From positions 129,040 to 193,039 of the forward strand of contig JBDXFZ010000144.1 of assembly GCA_039990395.1 (NCBI GenBank): a DNA stretch of 64,000 nt. Reading direction: 5' to 3'. The stretch comes from CALINF01 sp039990395. Lineage in GTDB: Bacteria; Pseudomonadota; Gammaproteobacteria; Pseudomonadales; Halieaceae. Below, piece after piece: positions 8,476-17,208 of the stretch. The first letter of the stretch is position 1. Each line of letters begins with the position of its first letter. The notes beneath the pieces were generated by a model, which did not search any database, was not told the DNA's origin, and saw nothing but the letters and a program-made list of their open reading frames with translations. The translations under genes were made by a program, and so were the position numbers.

Positions 8476-9873
8476 TTAGAAGTGCGCGCTGCCAGGTGTG
8501 CGCGGGAAAGGGATTGCATCTCGCACGTTTTCCATACCGGTGACGTAATTGAGCAGCCGCTCAAAACCCAGGCCAAATCCCGCGTGTGGCACCGTGCCGA
8601 AGCGTCGGAGATCACGATACCACCAGAGTTCGTCGCGCAAATGCGCATCCATTCGAGCATCAAGCACATCCAGTCGCTCTTCACGCTGACTGCCGCCGAT
8701 AATTTCACCGATACCCGGTGCCAGCACATCCATCGCAGCCACGGTCTTGTCATCATCGTTCAAGCGCATATAGAACGCCTTGATCTCTTTGGGGTAATTC
8801 ATCACAACAACCGGGCGCCCGATATGCTTCTCTGCCAGGTAGCGTTCATGCTCTGACGCCATGTCTACGCCCCACTCAACAGGGAACTCAAATTTTTCTC
8901 CGCTATTTTTCAGTATCTCGATAGCCTCGGTGTACTCGACACGCTCAAAATTATTGTCCACCACAGTACGCAGTCGATCGATCACGGTGTTATCAATTCG
9001 CTGCTGGAAGAACGCCATGTCGTCTTCACATTCGTCCAGCACACGGGCGAATACATGTTTCAACAATGCCTCGGCCAGATCTGCATTGTCATTAAGGTCA
9101 GCAAAAGCAATCTCGGGTTCCACCATCCAGAACTCCGCCAGATGCCGGCTAGTATTGGAGTTTTCAGCGCGAAACGTGGGACCAAATGTGTAGACTTTGC
9201 TCATTGCAAGACAGTAAGACTCCACTTCCAGCTGGCCGCTAACGGTTAAAAAGGCATCGCCGGCGAAAAAATCTGCACTGTAGTCAATTTCTCCCTTATC
9301 GGTCCGGGGTAAATTAGTCATATCCAGGGTGCTTACCCGAAACAGCTCACCTGCGCCCTCGCAATCACTGCCGGTGATAATGGGCGTGTTGATCCAGTTA
9401 AAGCCCTCGGCGTGAAAGTAGTTATGCATAGCGTTGGCTAAAGTGGTACGGACCCGCGTAATGGCACCGAATGTATTTGTGCGCGGGCGCAAGTGCGCCT
9501 GTGTTCGTAAGTATTCAAAGGTATGTCGCTTCTTGGCAATAGGGTAGCTTTCGGCATCATCCACCCAACCAACAACTTCAACCGAAGTCGCCTGAATCTC
9601 TACACTCTGCCCCTTACCCTGAGATTCCACCAGCTCGCCTGATACAATGACCGAACAGCCCGTGGACAACTTCAAAATCTCATCTTCGTAATTTGATAGC
9701 TCGTTAGGGACCACTGCCTGGATTGCGTCAAATGCCGATCCATCATGCACCGCCAAAAATGAGATGCCGGCCTTGGAATCTCGCTTACTGCGCAGCCACC
9801 CCTTTACAGTAACGGTCTTCCCGAGTTGCTCTTGGGCCTTTAGAGCTGCAGCTACAGACAAAAAATCAGACAT
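8476..9873 (-). CDS. asnS: Asparaginyl-tRNA synthetase
   Basis: Class IIb aminoacyl-tRNA synthetase that charges tRNA-Asn. An N-terminal OB-fold anticodon-binding domain (VTVKGWLRSKRDSK) is followed by the catalytic core with motif 2 (FRAENSNTSRHLAEFWMVEPE) and motif 3 (GFGLGFERLL), ending in FPRTPGSAHF. The 465-aa length from the ATG at 9873 (MSDFLSVAAALKAQ) matches the family; the frame continues upstream to 10032 but those residues belong to the non-coding strand of the next gene. The fingerprints separate AsnRS from AspRS. Presence of AsnRS means Asn-tRNA is made directly rather than only by GatCAB. Confidence 0.96.
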   Translation of the reverse strand: MSDFLSVAAALKAQEQLGKTVTVKGWLRSKRDSKAGISFLAVHDGSAFDAIQAVVPNELSNYEDEILKLSTGCSVIVSGELVESQGKGQSVEIQATSVEVVGWVDDAESYPIAKKRHTFEYLRTQAHLRPRTNTFGAITRVRTTLANAMHNYFHAEGFNWINTPIITGSDCEGAGELFRVSTLDMTNLPRTDKGEIDYSADFFAGDAFLTVSGQLEVESYCLAMSKVYTFGPTFRAENSNTSRHLAEFWMVEPEIAFADLNDNADLAEALLKHVFARVLDECEDDMAFFQQRIDNTVIDRLRTVVDNNFERVEYTEAIEILKNSGEKFEFPVEWGVDMASEHERYLAEKHIGRPVVVMNYPKEIKAFYMRLNDDDKTVAAMDVLAPGIGEIIGGSQREERLDVLDARMDAHLRDELWWYRDLRRFGTVPHAGFGLGFERLLNYVTGMENVRDAIPFPRTPGSAHF

Positions 9874-9935
9874 AGAATCAGGGTCCTGAAGGTATTCAAG
9901 TAGCCGCGCAGGATACCGAAATGCCTGACACAGGG

Positions 9936-10532
9936 CTACCGTGCTATACGCGTTATCTTGCTGCCCTCCAGGCTGAGATCGCCCATAAGACCTTGGTTGG
10001 AAAAAATGAATGCCAGCACAGGTTGGCGCCACTGGGAGCTGTCTATCTTGCCGCCCTTACCCAGCTTCACAACCGCAATGCTGGAATTCACACCTACTTC
10101 CCAGCCTTGTCCCGATTGAAAAGTTGCAAGAGCATCATCGGACATAAATAGAATGGCTTCTGACTTGGTCTGAGCTCCCAGCTGCAAACCAAAACTCGCG
10201 CCGGCAGTAGAATAGTACCCGGTGCTGATACCGTCGACGCGCAGAACACCCTCACCGTACTGTGCGCCTACACCAAACCCCATCTTAACTATGTGAGGAA
10301 ATACAAGTACGCCCTTGGCTTTATCTAGTAACTCCTTGGATTGAGGCGCATGCCTAATCAATACCGCGATCGCCTTGGTAGCTTTGCTCTCGATGGTTTC
10401 TTTGGACTCGGCCAATGCATGCGTCCCATCCAAGAATGCTGTTAGTAACACAGCAAACAGCAGTGCCGTGCGAACACATTTCACTGCCAGCTTTTGGGAA
10501 AAGCGTATCGCGAGCGATGTCGCACCGACCAT
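9936..10532 (-). CDS. SYLF (YSC84-type) domain lipid-binding exported protein
   Basis: The product has an N-terminal hydrophobic signal segment (ALLFAVLLTAFLDGTHA) and then the SYLF domain: AKGVLVFPHIVKMGFGVGAQYGEG, a Gly/Tyr-rich stretch (GYYSTAGASFGLQLGAQ), and SDDALATFQSG. The C-terminal Ala/Gly motif usually read as 'QGLMGDLSLEGSKI' is present. SYLF domains bind phosphoinositides in eukaryotes; the bacterial role is not established, but most are periplasmic. It is upstream of asnS on the same strand with about 60 bases between. Confidence 0.82.
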   Translation of the reverse strand: MVGATSLAIRFSQKLAVKCVRTALLFAVLLTAFLDGTHALAESKETIESKATKAIAVLIRHAPQSKELLDKAKGVLVFPHIVKMGFGVGAQYGEGVLRVDGISTGYYSTAGASFGLQLGAQTKSEAILFMSDDALATFQSGQGWEVGVNSSIAVVKLGKGGKIDSSQWRQPVLAFIFSNQGLMGDLSLEGSKITRIAR

Positions 10533-10599
10533 TAGGCTTCATCCAAATATCAACGAGCGATCATGATAGCGTGCATCGAGCGTTGGTGCAGCCCCACAC

Positions 10600-11799
10600 T
10601 CAGTGCGCGGCGAGCTGCTCGCGGCGCACTGCCTCAAGATGCAATCGATAAGTGTCAACATCCGCTCTGAGCTGGGCTTGCGAAATAGCACGTTCGATAT
10701 AGACCGTTGCACTGTCGAAGTCGTCCAGCTTAAAGTGAATAATGCCGACGGAGTAAAGCAATCTGCTGTCATCAGGTCTGAGTGCTAATGCCTGCTCGTA
10801 GTGAACAAGTGCCTGTGGAATGTCACCGGCCTCACCGGCTTTATCTCCCAGCCAAGCGTGATAATAGGGGTTGGACGTGCGGTATCGCTCAACGCGCTCC
10901 ACCCAGTAATTGCGTTCTTCATCACGCCCCATCTTGTCATAGAGCACAACCAGATTATTCATCGCCGAGCGGTCTTGGGGGTCCAGCTGTAGCGCCCTGA
11001 AATAACTTTTCTCAGCTGCATCATGTTGGTCGGATACCCGATAGATGGCACCCATATTCACCCACAGGTGCCCCATCTCGGGACTCAACTGCAGAGCTTT
11101 TGCACCGTTAAGCCACGCTGTTTCGAGATCTTCCTCTGCCAGCGCCGTCATCGCAATATTATTGTGGTAAAGGGCCGCTCCTTCGGCGTCTTTGAGTGTC
11201 CGGGAACCTGTGATATCTCGTGACTGCAGGGGATCAATATCCACCATATACTGCTGACCATCGCGCGTAATCACCAAGACGTTGACGTGCAGCCTGACTG
11301 CAACTCGCTCGCCCATACGACTCCACTGGGGCCGCACTTCCAGCCATTGATACCGCGCGTTGAGGCCTGCTTCGCGGGCCATGGCAACGAAGAAATTCGC
11401 GTACGCTAAACAATTCGCGGTACCGCGGTGAAACACTTCTTGCGCAGTGCCATCGCCAAACGGATCATACTGCATGCCCAGCATGCTCTCGCTTTTAACC
11501 GATTGGTGCAGATTGAATAGACGCTGCTTCTCGTTGGTTCTGTTTCCACCAAAGGTACGAATCCAGTCTTTCATCTCCGGTGTTGTAGCCAAAAGGTCCG
11601 GGGTTACTATGCGCTGAGAAACGTCCTCGGCAGTCAAAACCGAGTCATCGAGGTAAAGTGGAGAGAGTTCTGACACCGTATAGACAGGGGGCCCACTGCT
11701 TGCGCAGCCAGCCAGCACGCACATCGCTACAACTGCACTGCTACCGAAGGTCAGCAATCGCCGCGGTATGAACCATGCTAATTCTCTGTGGTCTGCCAT
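10600..11799 (-). CDS. Lipoprotein with transglutaminase-like and TPR domains
   Basis: Starts at the ATG at 11799, which has a very strong ribosome site (AGGTGGAGGG). The lipobox VLAGC follows a hydrophobic helix. The middle of the protein has a transglutaminase-like region (RGTANCLAYANFFVAMAREAG with the candidate nucleophilic Cys, and later H in VRLHVNVLV and D in MVDIDP). The C-terminal half has about three TPR repeats (WVNMGAIYRVSDQHDAAEKSYFRALQLDPQ and following units). Such proteins are probably outer-membrane or periplasmic peptidases or scaffolds; the substrate cannot be told. Confidence 0.8.
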   Translation of the reverse strand: MADHRELAWFIPRRLLTFGSSAVVAMCVLAGCASSGPPVYTVSELSPLYLDDSVLTAEDVSQRIVTPDLLATTPEMKDWIRTFGGNRTNEKQRLFNLHQSVKSESMLGMQYDPFGDGTAQEVFHRGTANCLAYANFFVAMAREAGLNARYQWLEVRPQWSRMGERVAVRLHVNVLVITRDGQQYMVDIDPLQSRDITGSRTLKDAEGAALYHNNIAMTALAEEDLETAWLNGAKALQLSPEMGHLWVNMGAIYRVSDQHDAAEKSYFRALQLDPQDRSAMNNLVVLYDKMGRDEERNYWVERVERYRTSNPYYHAWLGDKAGEAGDIPQALVHYEQALALRPDDSRLLYSVGIIHFKLDDFDSATVYIERAISQAQLRADVDTYRLHLEAVRREQLAAH

Positions 11800-11855
11800 A
11801 TTACCCTCCACCTGTCGAAACAGGCTTGGATCAGTATAGCCCACTGAGATGTATG

Positions 11856-12332
11856 TCAGCCAAATTGTAGCTGCATAAACAAACCAGCCATTGCTTCAAT
11901 ATAGTGGACATCATCTGGACTGAATCGATCCAAAAGAGGGCTATCCACATCCAACACGCCAAAAGGAGCCGACGACACCAACAGCGGTACCACAACCTCC
12001 GAACGCGAGCGGACATCACAGGCAATGTGCCCTTCAAACGCCAATACATCGGGCACCACCTGCGTTTGCAGACTCGCCATGGCAATGCCGCAAACACCCC
12101 GACCTAATGGAATTCGTACGCAGGCAGGCAGCCCCTGAAAGGGACCCAGTACCAACTCGTTGTCTTGAAGAAAATAGAATCCCAGCCAATTAATATTTGA
12201 GAACTGGGCATTCAGCAACGCCGTAAAGTTCGAGGCATTTGCGATGAGGTCAGTCTCTTCCGACATGAGGCCCCTCAGCTGCAAACGAGCATCATCCAGC
12301 GACAGGCTCTGGGGAGATTCAGTGATGGTCAT
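11856..12332 (-). CDS. msrC: Free methionine-(R)-sulfoxide reductase (GAF domain)
   Basis: GAF-fold enzyme that reduces free Met-R-sulfoxide. The three family cysteines are present: one in LPACVRIP, one in RGVCGIAM and one in HIACDVRSRSEVVVP; the last motif is the diagnostic one. NWLGFYF and GVLDVDSP are also conserved. I chose the ATG at 12332 because GGAGA precedes it by 8 bases; the upstream GTG/ATG at 12347 would add five residues. It is a single gene with nothing recognisable between it and cysH. Confidence 0.9.
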   Translation of the reverse strand: MTITESPQSLSLDDARLQLRGLMSEETDLIANASNFTALLNAQFSNINWLGFYFLQDNELVLGPFQGLPACVRIPLGRGVCGIAMASLQTQVVPDVLAFEGHIACDVRSRSEVVVPLLVSSAPFGVLDVDSPLLDRFSPDDVHYIEAMAGLFMQLQFG

Positions 12333-12471
12333 AATCGTTTCTCCCATTCATGAGAATCAATATAGCGGTGTTCGCAAATCTCAAAACGCAGCATTGCGAT
12401 TTTGGCGATAGCGATAACTGTAACTGCTGGAACACCTTAACTGTGAACAGCCTTCTCGCCGGCATACTGAC

Positions 12472-13170
12472 TCAGGCCGCTGTATGAAGACCGCATTCAC
12501 GACCATCAAACACCTTGGTGGGATCAAAGTAATGTTTGCAGGTTGGCAGCGTATGCGTGCTCATATACTCATCCACATGAGTGTCAGACCAGTGAAATAT
12601 TGGCGCCACTTTCACAATACCCCGACCATCCATAGAGACAATATCAAGCGTTTTACGATGCTCTGTTTCTTCGCGACGGATGCCGGTCAACCAGATCTCA
12701 GGTTTGAATTCTTTCATGGCGCGATCGAAAGGCTCAAGCTTCACCTGCCGGGTAAACTCCTGATGACGCTCTTCCTCATCCACGGTGGGAATTCCTCCCA
12801 TGATCGCGTTGCGCCGCTCGGATGTTGTGAGGGGTGAATACACGTGAAGATTCAGGTCGAGTTGCGCGATCAACTTCTCTGCCACCAGATACGTATCACG
12901 CAGGTTATAACCGGTATCAATCCAAAGAGTGGGAACCCGGGGATCAATCTCCGACACCAGATGCAACATCACGGCAGCGTTACGGCCCATGCTGGTTGTG
13001 GCAACCGTAGAGGCGTTTTGACCCAGCGCCCAGCGCACGATGTCCACCGCACTGGCATCACGCAACGCATCGTTAACACTGTCCAAATCAATATCCAACA
13101 CGCACACAGTTCCAAAAGCTCTAAGTCGGCTGAAACTGTAATGAAACGCGCGCTCACTGACAAATAACAA
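12472..13170 (-). CDS. cysH: Phosphoadenosine phosphosulfate (PAPS) reductase
   Basis: Reduces PAPS to sulfite with thioredoxin in assimilatory sulfate reduction. The N-terminal nucleotide-binding core shows TTSMGRNAAVMLHLV and WIDTGYNLRDTYL; GIRREETEHR follows. The C-terminal catalytic ECGLH is intact. The pair of cysteines and C-x2-C that bind the [4Fe-4S] cluster in APS reductases is missing, which argues for PAPS rather than APS as substrate. The start is uncertain: 13170 is a TTG; GTG codons at 13107 or 13101 are alternatives. No other cys genes are nearby. Confidence 0.88.
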   Translation of the reverse strand: MLFVSERAFHYSFSRLRAFGTVCVLDIDLDSVNDALRDASAVDIVRWALGQNASTVATTSMGRNAAVMLHLVSEIDPRVPTLWIDTGYNLRDTYLVAEKLIAQLDLNLHVYSPLTTSERRNAIMGGIPTVDEEERHQEFTRQVKLEPFDRAMKEFKPEIWLTGIRREETEHRKTLDIVSMDGRGIVKVAPIFHWSDTHVDEYMSTHTLPTCKHYFDPTKVFDGRECGLHTAA

Positions 13171-13214
13171 CGGATTCTATGGTTATGCTCCGCAGCCGGA
13201 GCAAATACAACCTG

Positions 13215-14012
13215 TCAGGCCGCTCGCGATAGCGACTTTTCCAGTTCCTCATGTAACTCGATAAACTGGGCAGTGAGCTTGTGGCCAGGAGACAGGTCGA
13301 TCAAGGGGCGATGCTCCCGGTGCGACTCCTTCATCTTGACGGAAGTGTTGAGGTAGGTACCCAGTACCGGATAACCCTCCTCCTTCAATTCTTCAACCAG
13401 TTCGCCCGGCAATCGGGCCTGCGAGTTGAACTGGTTAATCACCACGCCTTCGACTTCAAGTTCCGGATTGTGATCTTCCTGCAGTTCAGCGATGTTATCC
13501 ATTAGCGAATACAGGCTCTGACGCGCAAAGCTGTCGCAGTCAAACGGTATGAGCAGTGAATCTGCCGCGATCAGCGCAGACTTGGAATAGAAGTTAAAAT
13601 TGGGCGGAGTATCGATATAAACCCGATCATACTCCTCGGAGAGCTTGTCCAATGCATCACGCAACTTGTAGATCTTGTAGCGCGATTCGAGCTCCTTCTC
13701 CATTTGCGACAGCGCTGGGCTGGATGGCATCAGGTAGAGGTTTTCATATCGGGTTTCCCACACGAAAGAGTCCGGGTTCTGGCGCATTTTGCGTGAACCA
13801 ACCGTCTGTTTGAACAGCCCCGCCACACCTTGCGCCTCTGCCGGGAATGCATCGGCGTCTATCTCACCCACGAGATAGTGCGTGGTATTGCCCTGCACAT
13901 CCAGATCTACGACCAGCGTTCGATACCCCAGCGCCGCACCGATAGCAGCCAAATTACAGGTGATGCTGGTTTTTCCAACACCCCCTTTTTGATTAAAAAC
14001 TACGCGTCTCAT
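13215..14012 (-). CDS. ParA family ATPase (orphan)
   Basis: P-loop ATPase of the ParA/MinD class. The deviant Walker A KGGVGKTS lies directly after the start MRRVVFNQ, Walker A' is DLDVQGNTT and Walker B is VYIDTPPNFN. The 265-aa length fits a chromosomal ParA without an N-terminal DNA-binding domain. No parB or centromere-like repeats lie next to it; neighbours are cysH and an iron alcohol dehydrogenase. A role in placing a protein cargo or a second replicon is possible but not shown. The start at 14012 is the ATG; a GTG 15 bases upstream is possible. Confidence 0.85.
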   Translation of the reverse strand: MRRVVFNQKGGVGKTSITCNLAAIGAALGYRTLVVDLDVQGNTTHYLVGEIDADAFPAEAQGVAGLFKQTVGSRKMRQNPDSFVWETRYENLYLMPSSPALSQMEKELESRYKIYKLRDALDKLSEEYDRVYIDTPPNFNFYSKSALIAADSLLIPFDCDSFARQSLYSLMDNIAELQEDHNPELEVEGVVINQFNSQARLPGELVEELKEEGYPVLGTYLNTSVKMKESHREHRPLIDLSPGHKLTAQFIELHEELEKSLSRAA

Positions 14013-14122
14013 GATTGGAAATACCACTTGAAAGAGAAAATAAAATCAGCGTCGAAGTCTAATGCCGAATGGCTGCTAATGTAAGCTTCGTAAGACGTGT
14101 ACCGACGGAAATAGCGCAGAAA

Positions 14123-15283
14123 TCAGGCCGCCCACACGCGTTTATACAACTCAACAATATCTGCCGCCTGAGGAATGCGCGGGTTATTCGCGGGCGAACC
14201 CGAAGCGAGCGCTTGCTCGGCCATCAGATCAAGCGAATCAAACCAGGTAGCCTCTTCGATGCCAAAGGCTCCAGGAGAGGGCACCGACAAATCGTGATTT
14301 AGCTGACGCAAGCCGCTCACCAATTTGCCGAGCGCACGCGCATCATCGTCAGTATTATCGGCCAACCCCATGACTCGCGCGCAATGTGCATAACGCGGTG
14401 CCGCATGTTCTACCGACCATGCGGTAATCTCGGGCAAAAGCATGGCATTGCTAAGCCCATGCGGCACGTGAAACAACGCGCCGATGGGACGGCTCATACC
14501 GTGGATCAATGTGACTGACGCGTTGGCAAATGCTACACCACCCTGCGTTGCCGCCAGCATCATTGCCTCGCGAGCGCTACGATTATCCGGCTCGGCGCAC
14601 GCAGTGCGGATATTTTCTGCAATGGTTTTCATCGCAGTTAAAGCGATGCTATCGGTAAAAGGGTTCGCTTTGCGACTGACATAGGCTTCCAGCGCATGAC
14701 ACAGACTATCGATCCCGGTATCCGCAGTCAGTCGATACGGCATGGTCATCGTCAGCTCGAAATCCACCAGCGCCGCAACAGGCATCAAACCCAGCCCCAT
14801 GCAGAGCATCTTTTCCTGCGTCTGCGTATCAGAGATCACCGCTACACGAGTGGCTTCTGACCCGGTACCTGCAGTGGTCGGTATGGCGATCACCGGCAAG
14901 CCACTGTCTATCTGGTATGGCACTTTGTAATTGCGCATAGGGCCATCGAGCATTGCCAGCACTGCTACGGCCTTGGCCGTATCCATCGAACTCCCGCCGC
15001 CGAGCGCCACAACGCAGTCGAAATCACCCTCGCGAAGCACCGTAAGAGCCGCCTCCACGCTGTCAGTCGTGGGATCAGGTACACACTCGCCAAACACACC
15101 CACTTCAATACCGGCATCAGTCAACGGCTCCATCACCCGCTCGCTATACCCGCATTGCACCATATACGGGTCAGTGACCAGCAGAGGCCGGCTTACGCCC
15201 AACTCACGCAGGGTCACCACCAGCTCGGCGCTAGCGCCAGCGCCTACACGCAGAATTCGTGGAAGATTGATGTTTGCCGCCAT
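14123..15283 (-). CDS. Iron-containing alcohol dehydrogenase
   Basis: Group III Fe-dependent, NAD(P)-linked alcohol dehydrogenase. The nucleotide-binding GGGSSMDTAKA and the PTTAGTGSEAT stretch are present, followed by the metal-binding Asp/His residues (D in ALVDFELT, H in DSLCHALEAYVS, H in LIHGMSRPIGALFHVPHGLSNAM). Length is 386 aa. Translation begins at the ATG at 15283 with GAGGA 8 bases upstream. It is downstream of the FKBP gene on the same strand, separated by 19 bases, so they may be co-transcribed. The substrate is unknown. Confidence 0.92.
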   Translation of the reverse strand: MAANINLPRILRVGAGASAELVVTLRELGVSRPLLVTDPYMVQCGYSERVMEPLTDAGIEVGVFGECVPDPTTDSVEAALTVLREGDFDCVVALGGGSSMDTAKAVAVLAMLDGPMRNYKVPYQIDSGLPVIAIPTTAGTGSEATRVAVISDTQTQEKMLCMGLGLMPVAALVDFELTMTMPYRLTADTGIDSLCHALEAYVSRKANPFTDSIALTAMKTIAENIRTACAEPDNRSAREAMMLAATQGGVAFANASVTLIHGMSRPIGALFHVPHGLSNAMLLPEITAWSVEHAAPRYAHCARVMGLADNTDDDARALGKLVSGLRQLNHDLSVPSPGAFGIEEATWFDSLDLMAEQALASGSPANNPRIPQAADIVELYKRVWAA

Positions 15284-15302
15284 GATGCAGTCCTCGGACG
15301 TT

Positions 15303-15935
15303 CTAATCAGTAATGTCTATCAGATGTATCTCAAATACCAGCGCGGTGTTTGGGGGAATAGAATCTCCCGCACCCTGCTCACCATAGGCCAGTTCAGGCG
15401 GGCAAGCGATGCGCCACTTGTCGCCCACAGACATCAACTGCAGCGCTTCAGTCCAACCGGGAATCACCTGATTGACACCAAACGTGGCTGGCTCGCCACG
15501 ATCAACCGAGCTATCAAACACGGTGCCGTCAACAAGCGTGCCGTGATAGTGGGTAACTACAGTACTGTGTAGGTCTGGCTTAACGCCAGAGCCTGCTTCG
15601 AGCACTTCATATTGCAGGCCGCTCGCAGTTGTTGTGACTTCATCACGCGCTGCATTAGCCTCCATAAACTGGTTTGCCAGCTCATCGCGCTTCTTCGACA
15701 GTTCAGCAGCTTTGGCTTTCTGCTTGTCTTGAATTACCTGATAGCTGGGGTTGAGATCCGCATCAGACAATGCCGATTGCTGGTTCTCATACCAGTGAGT
15801 AATGCCAGCGATAACGGCTTCTAACGACAGGTCGTCAAAATTATTGCGACGAAGTTGATCGCCAAACTGCAGACCAAAGCCGTAGCTGACTTTCTGCTCA
15901 TCTGTGTCCAGTTGTACCTCGGGTAGTAGTGCCAT
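15303..15935 (-). CDS. fklB: FKBP-type peptidyl-prolyl cis-trans isomerase (FklB/Mip-like)
   Basis: N-terminal dimerisation helices (SYGFGLQFGDQLRRNNFDDL, then a long Lys/Ala-rich helix) are followed by a complete FKBP domain (VVTHYHGTLVDGTVFDSS, GVNQVIPGWTEALQLM, PPELAYGEQGAG, NTALVFEIHLI). No signal peptide is evident and the 210-aa length fits FklB, the cytoplasmic form. GGAAA precedes the ATG. It likely forms an operon with the alcohol dehydrogenase downstream. Confidence 0.9.
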   Translation of the reverse strand: MALLPEVQLDTDEQKVSYGFGLQFGDQLRRNNFDDLSLEAVIAGITHWYENQQSALSDADLNPSYQVIQDKQKAKAAELSKKRDELANQFMEANAARDEVTTTASGLQYEVLEAGSGVKPDLHSTVVTHYHGTLVDGTVFDSSVDRGEPATFGVNQVIPGWTEALQLMSVGDKWRIACPPELAYGEQGAGDSIPPNTALVFEIHLIDITD

Positions 15936-15982
15936 TGCGATTTTCCAGTATGCTTGATTAAAAAAGTGAGGCGCACCTTAGC

Positions 15983-16573
15983 ATGGCTACTCCCATCGAT
16001 GAAATCCACGCGTTCTGGTTTGGCCCGCTAACGACTGAAGGGTTGAGTACCCCAAGCCAGCACTCCCTGTGGTTCACCAAGCAAGAGGACACCGACAAGA
16101 GGATTGCCGAGCTATTTCAACCGTTGGTTGAGCAAGCGCTGGCAGGACAGCTGGATGAATGGGTGGAATCGCCCGGAGGCCTGGTCGCGCTGGTGCTTTT
16201 ACTAGATCAGTTCACCCGCAACATTTTTCGCGGTAGCGCCAGCGCCTTCGCGGGCGACACTCAGGCATTGGCTCTAGCCCAGTCTGCATTGTCTCATCAA
16301 CACCATCTAAGCTTGCCACCAATCCATCAGGTGTTCCTGCTGATGCCACTTGAACATACTGAGGAACTGGCGGTTCAGGAGCAATGTATTGAGGAATTTC
16401 GCGCGCTACACGAACGCAGCGACTTGCCCCAGATCGCTGATTTCTCACGCTATGCGATTGCACATCGCGATGTCATTGCACAATTTGGCCGCTTCCCCCA
16501 TCGCAATCTCATACTGAAACGCCAATCAACGCAGGATGAGCTAACCTATCTTCAAACGCATGGAGGTTTCTGA
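15983..16573 (+). CDS. DUF924 family protein
   Basis: Small alpha-helical protein with a TPR-like fold. It starts with the family signature FWFGPL, has LVALVLLLDQFTRNIFRGSASAFAGD (the most conserved stretch), then FLLMPLEHTEEL, and finishes FGRFPHRN. Function is unknown. The 196-aa length is normal. Its stop overlaps the start of the next gene by one base, implying translational coupling with the exported protein at 16573. Confidence 0.88.
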   Translation: MATPIDEIHAFWFGPLTTEGLSTPSQHSLWFTKQEDTDKRIAELFQPLVEQALAGQLDEWVESPGGLVALVLLLDQFTRNIFRGSASAFAGDTQALALAQSALSHQHHLSLPPIHQVFLLMPLEHTEELAVQEQCIEEFRALHERSDLPQIADFSRYAIAHRDVIAQFGRFPHRNLILKRQSTQDELTYLQTHGGF

Positions 16574-17097
16574 TGAAGCACACATTGATGATCATCGGCG
16601 CAGTACTGGTTCTGCTCATGGCACACACCAGCTACGCACAGCCTCCCTTTGATTGTCTGAACTCCCAGGCCCATCACGCATTTGATTTCTGGTTAGGTGA
16701 ATGGGAGGTTCACGACCCCAACGGCGTGCCCCAGGGGCATAACAAGATCATGTCGGTACAAAATGGGTGCGCTGTAGAGGAACATTGGAAGAGCGTTTCG
16801 GGTGGCACCGGTCAAAGCATCAACTACTATCATCCCGGGCAATCCCGGTGGCATCAGCTGTGGACCGATGGTGGCGCCAGCATCATTGATATTAGTGGCA
16901 ATTTGCAGGGTGACACTATGATTCTGGAAGGCACAATATTCTATCTCAAGCAGGCCACAGAGCACCCATTTCGAGGCTCATGGAATCTGCTTGAAGACGG
17001 ACGCGTACGCCAGTTCTTTGAGCAAGAAGATTCACAGGGCCGTTGGCAGACCTGGTTCGAGGGTTACTACACACGCCATGACACCAAGACGCCCTGA
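16573..17097 (+). CDS. Exported DUF1579-like protein
   Basis: Begins with a signal peptide (MKHTLMIIGAVLVLLMAHTSYAQ). Soon after comes FDFWLGEWEV, a signature seen at the start of DUF1579-like lipocalin-type barrels, and then alternating strands (YYHPGQSRWHQLWTDGGASII, EGTIFYL, RVRQFFEQE). It is 174 aa. Such proteins may bind a small hydrophobic ligand, but the role is unknown. Translationally coupled to the DUF924 gene. Confidence 0.7.
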   Translation: MKHTLMIIGAVLVLLMAHTSYAQPPFDCLNSQAHHAFDFWLGEWEVHDPNGVPQGHNKIMSVQNGCAVEEHWKSVSGGTGQSINYYHPGQSRWHQLWTDGGASIIDISGNLQGDTMILEGTIFYLKQATEHPFRGSWNLLEDGRVRQFFEQEDSQGRWQTWFEGYYTRHDTKTP

Positions 17098-17208
17098 GGT
17101 AATACCCTTTTGGGCACTGGGCCGGCAGCTGGCGCTTGAACTGCCGCCGTCAACTAGGCACCCTCTTGGCTTCTCTACCTCCACCTATCGCTAACAGAGA
17201 GAGTATGC

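Noticed and set aside
11831..12097. Minus-strand 88-codon frame inside msrC
   Set aside because: It lies in another frame of the GAF gene and is Trp/Cys/Arg-rich, typical of a shadow frame.
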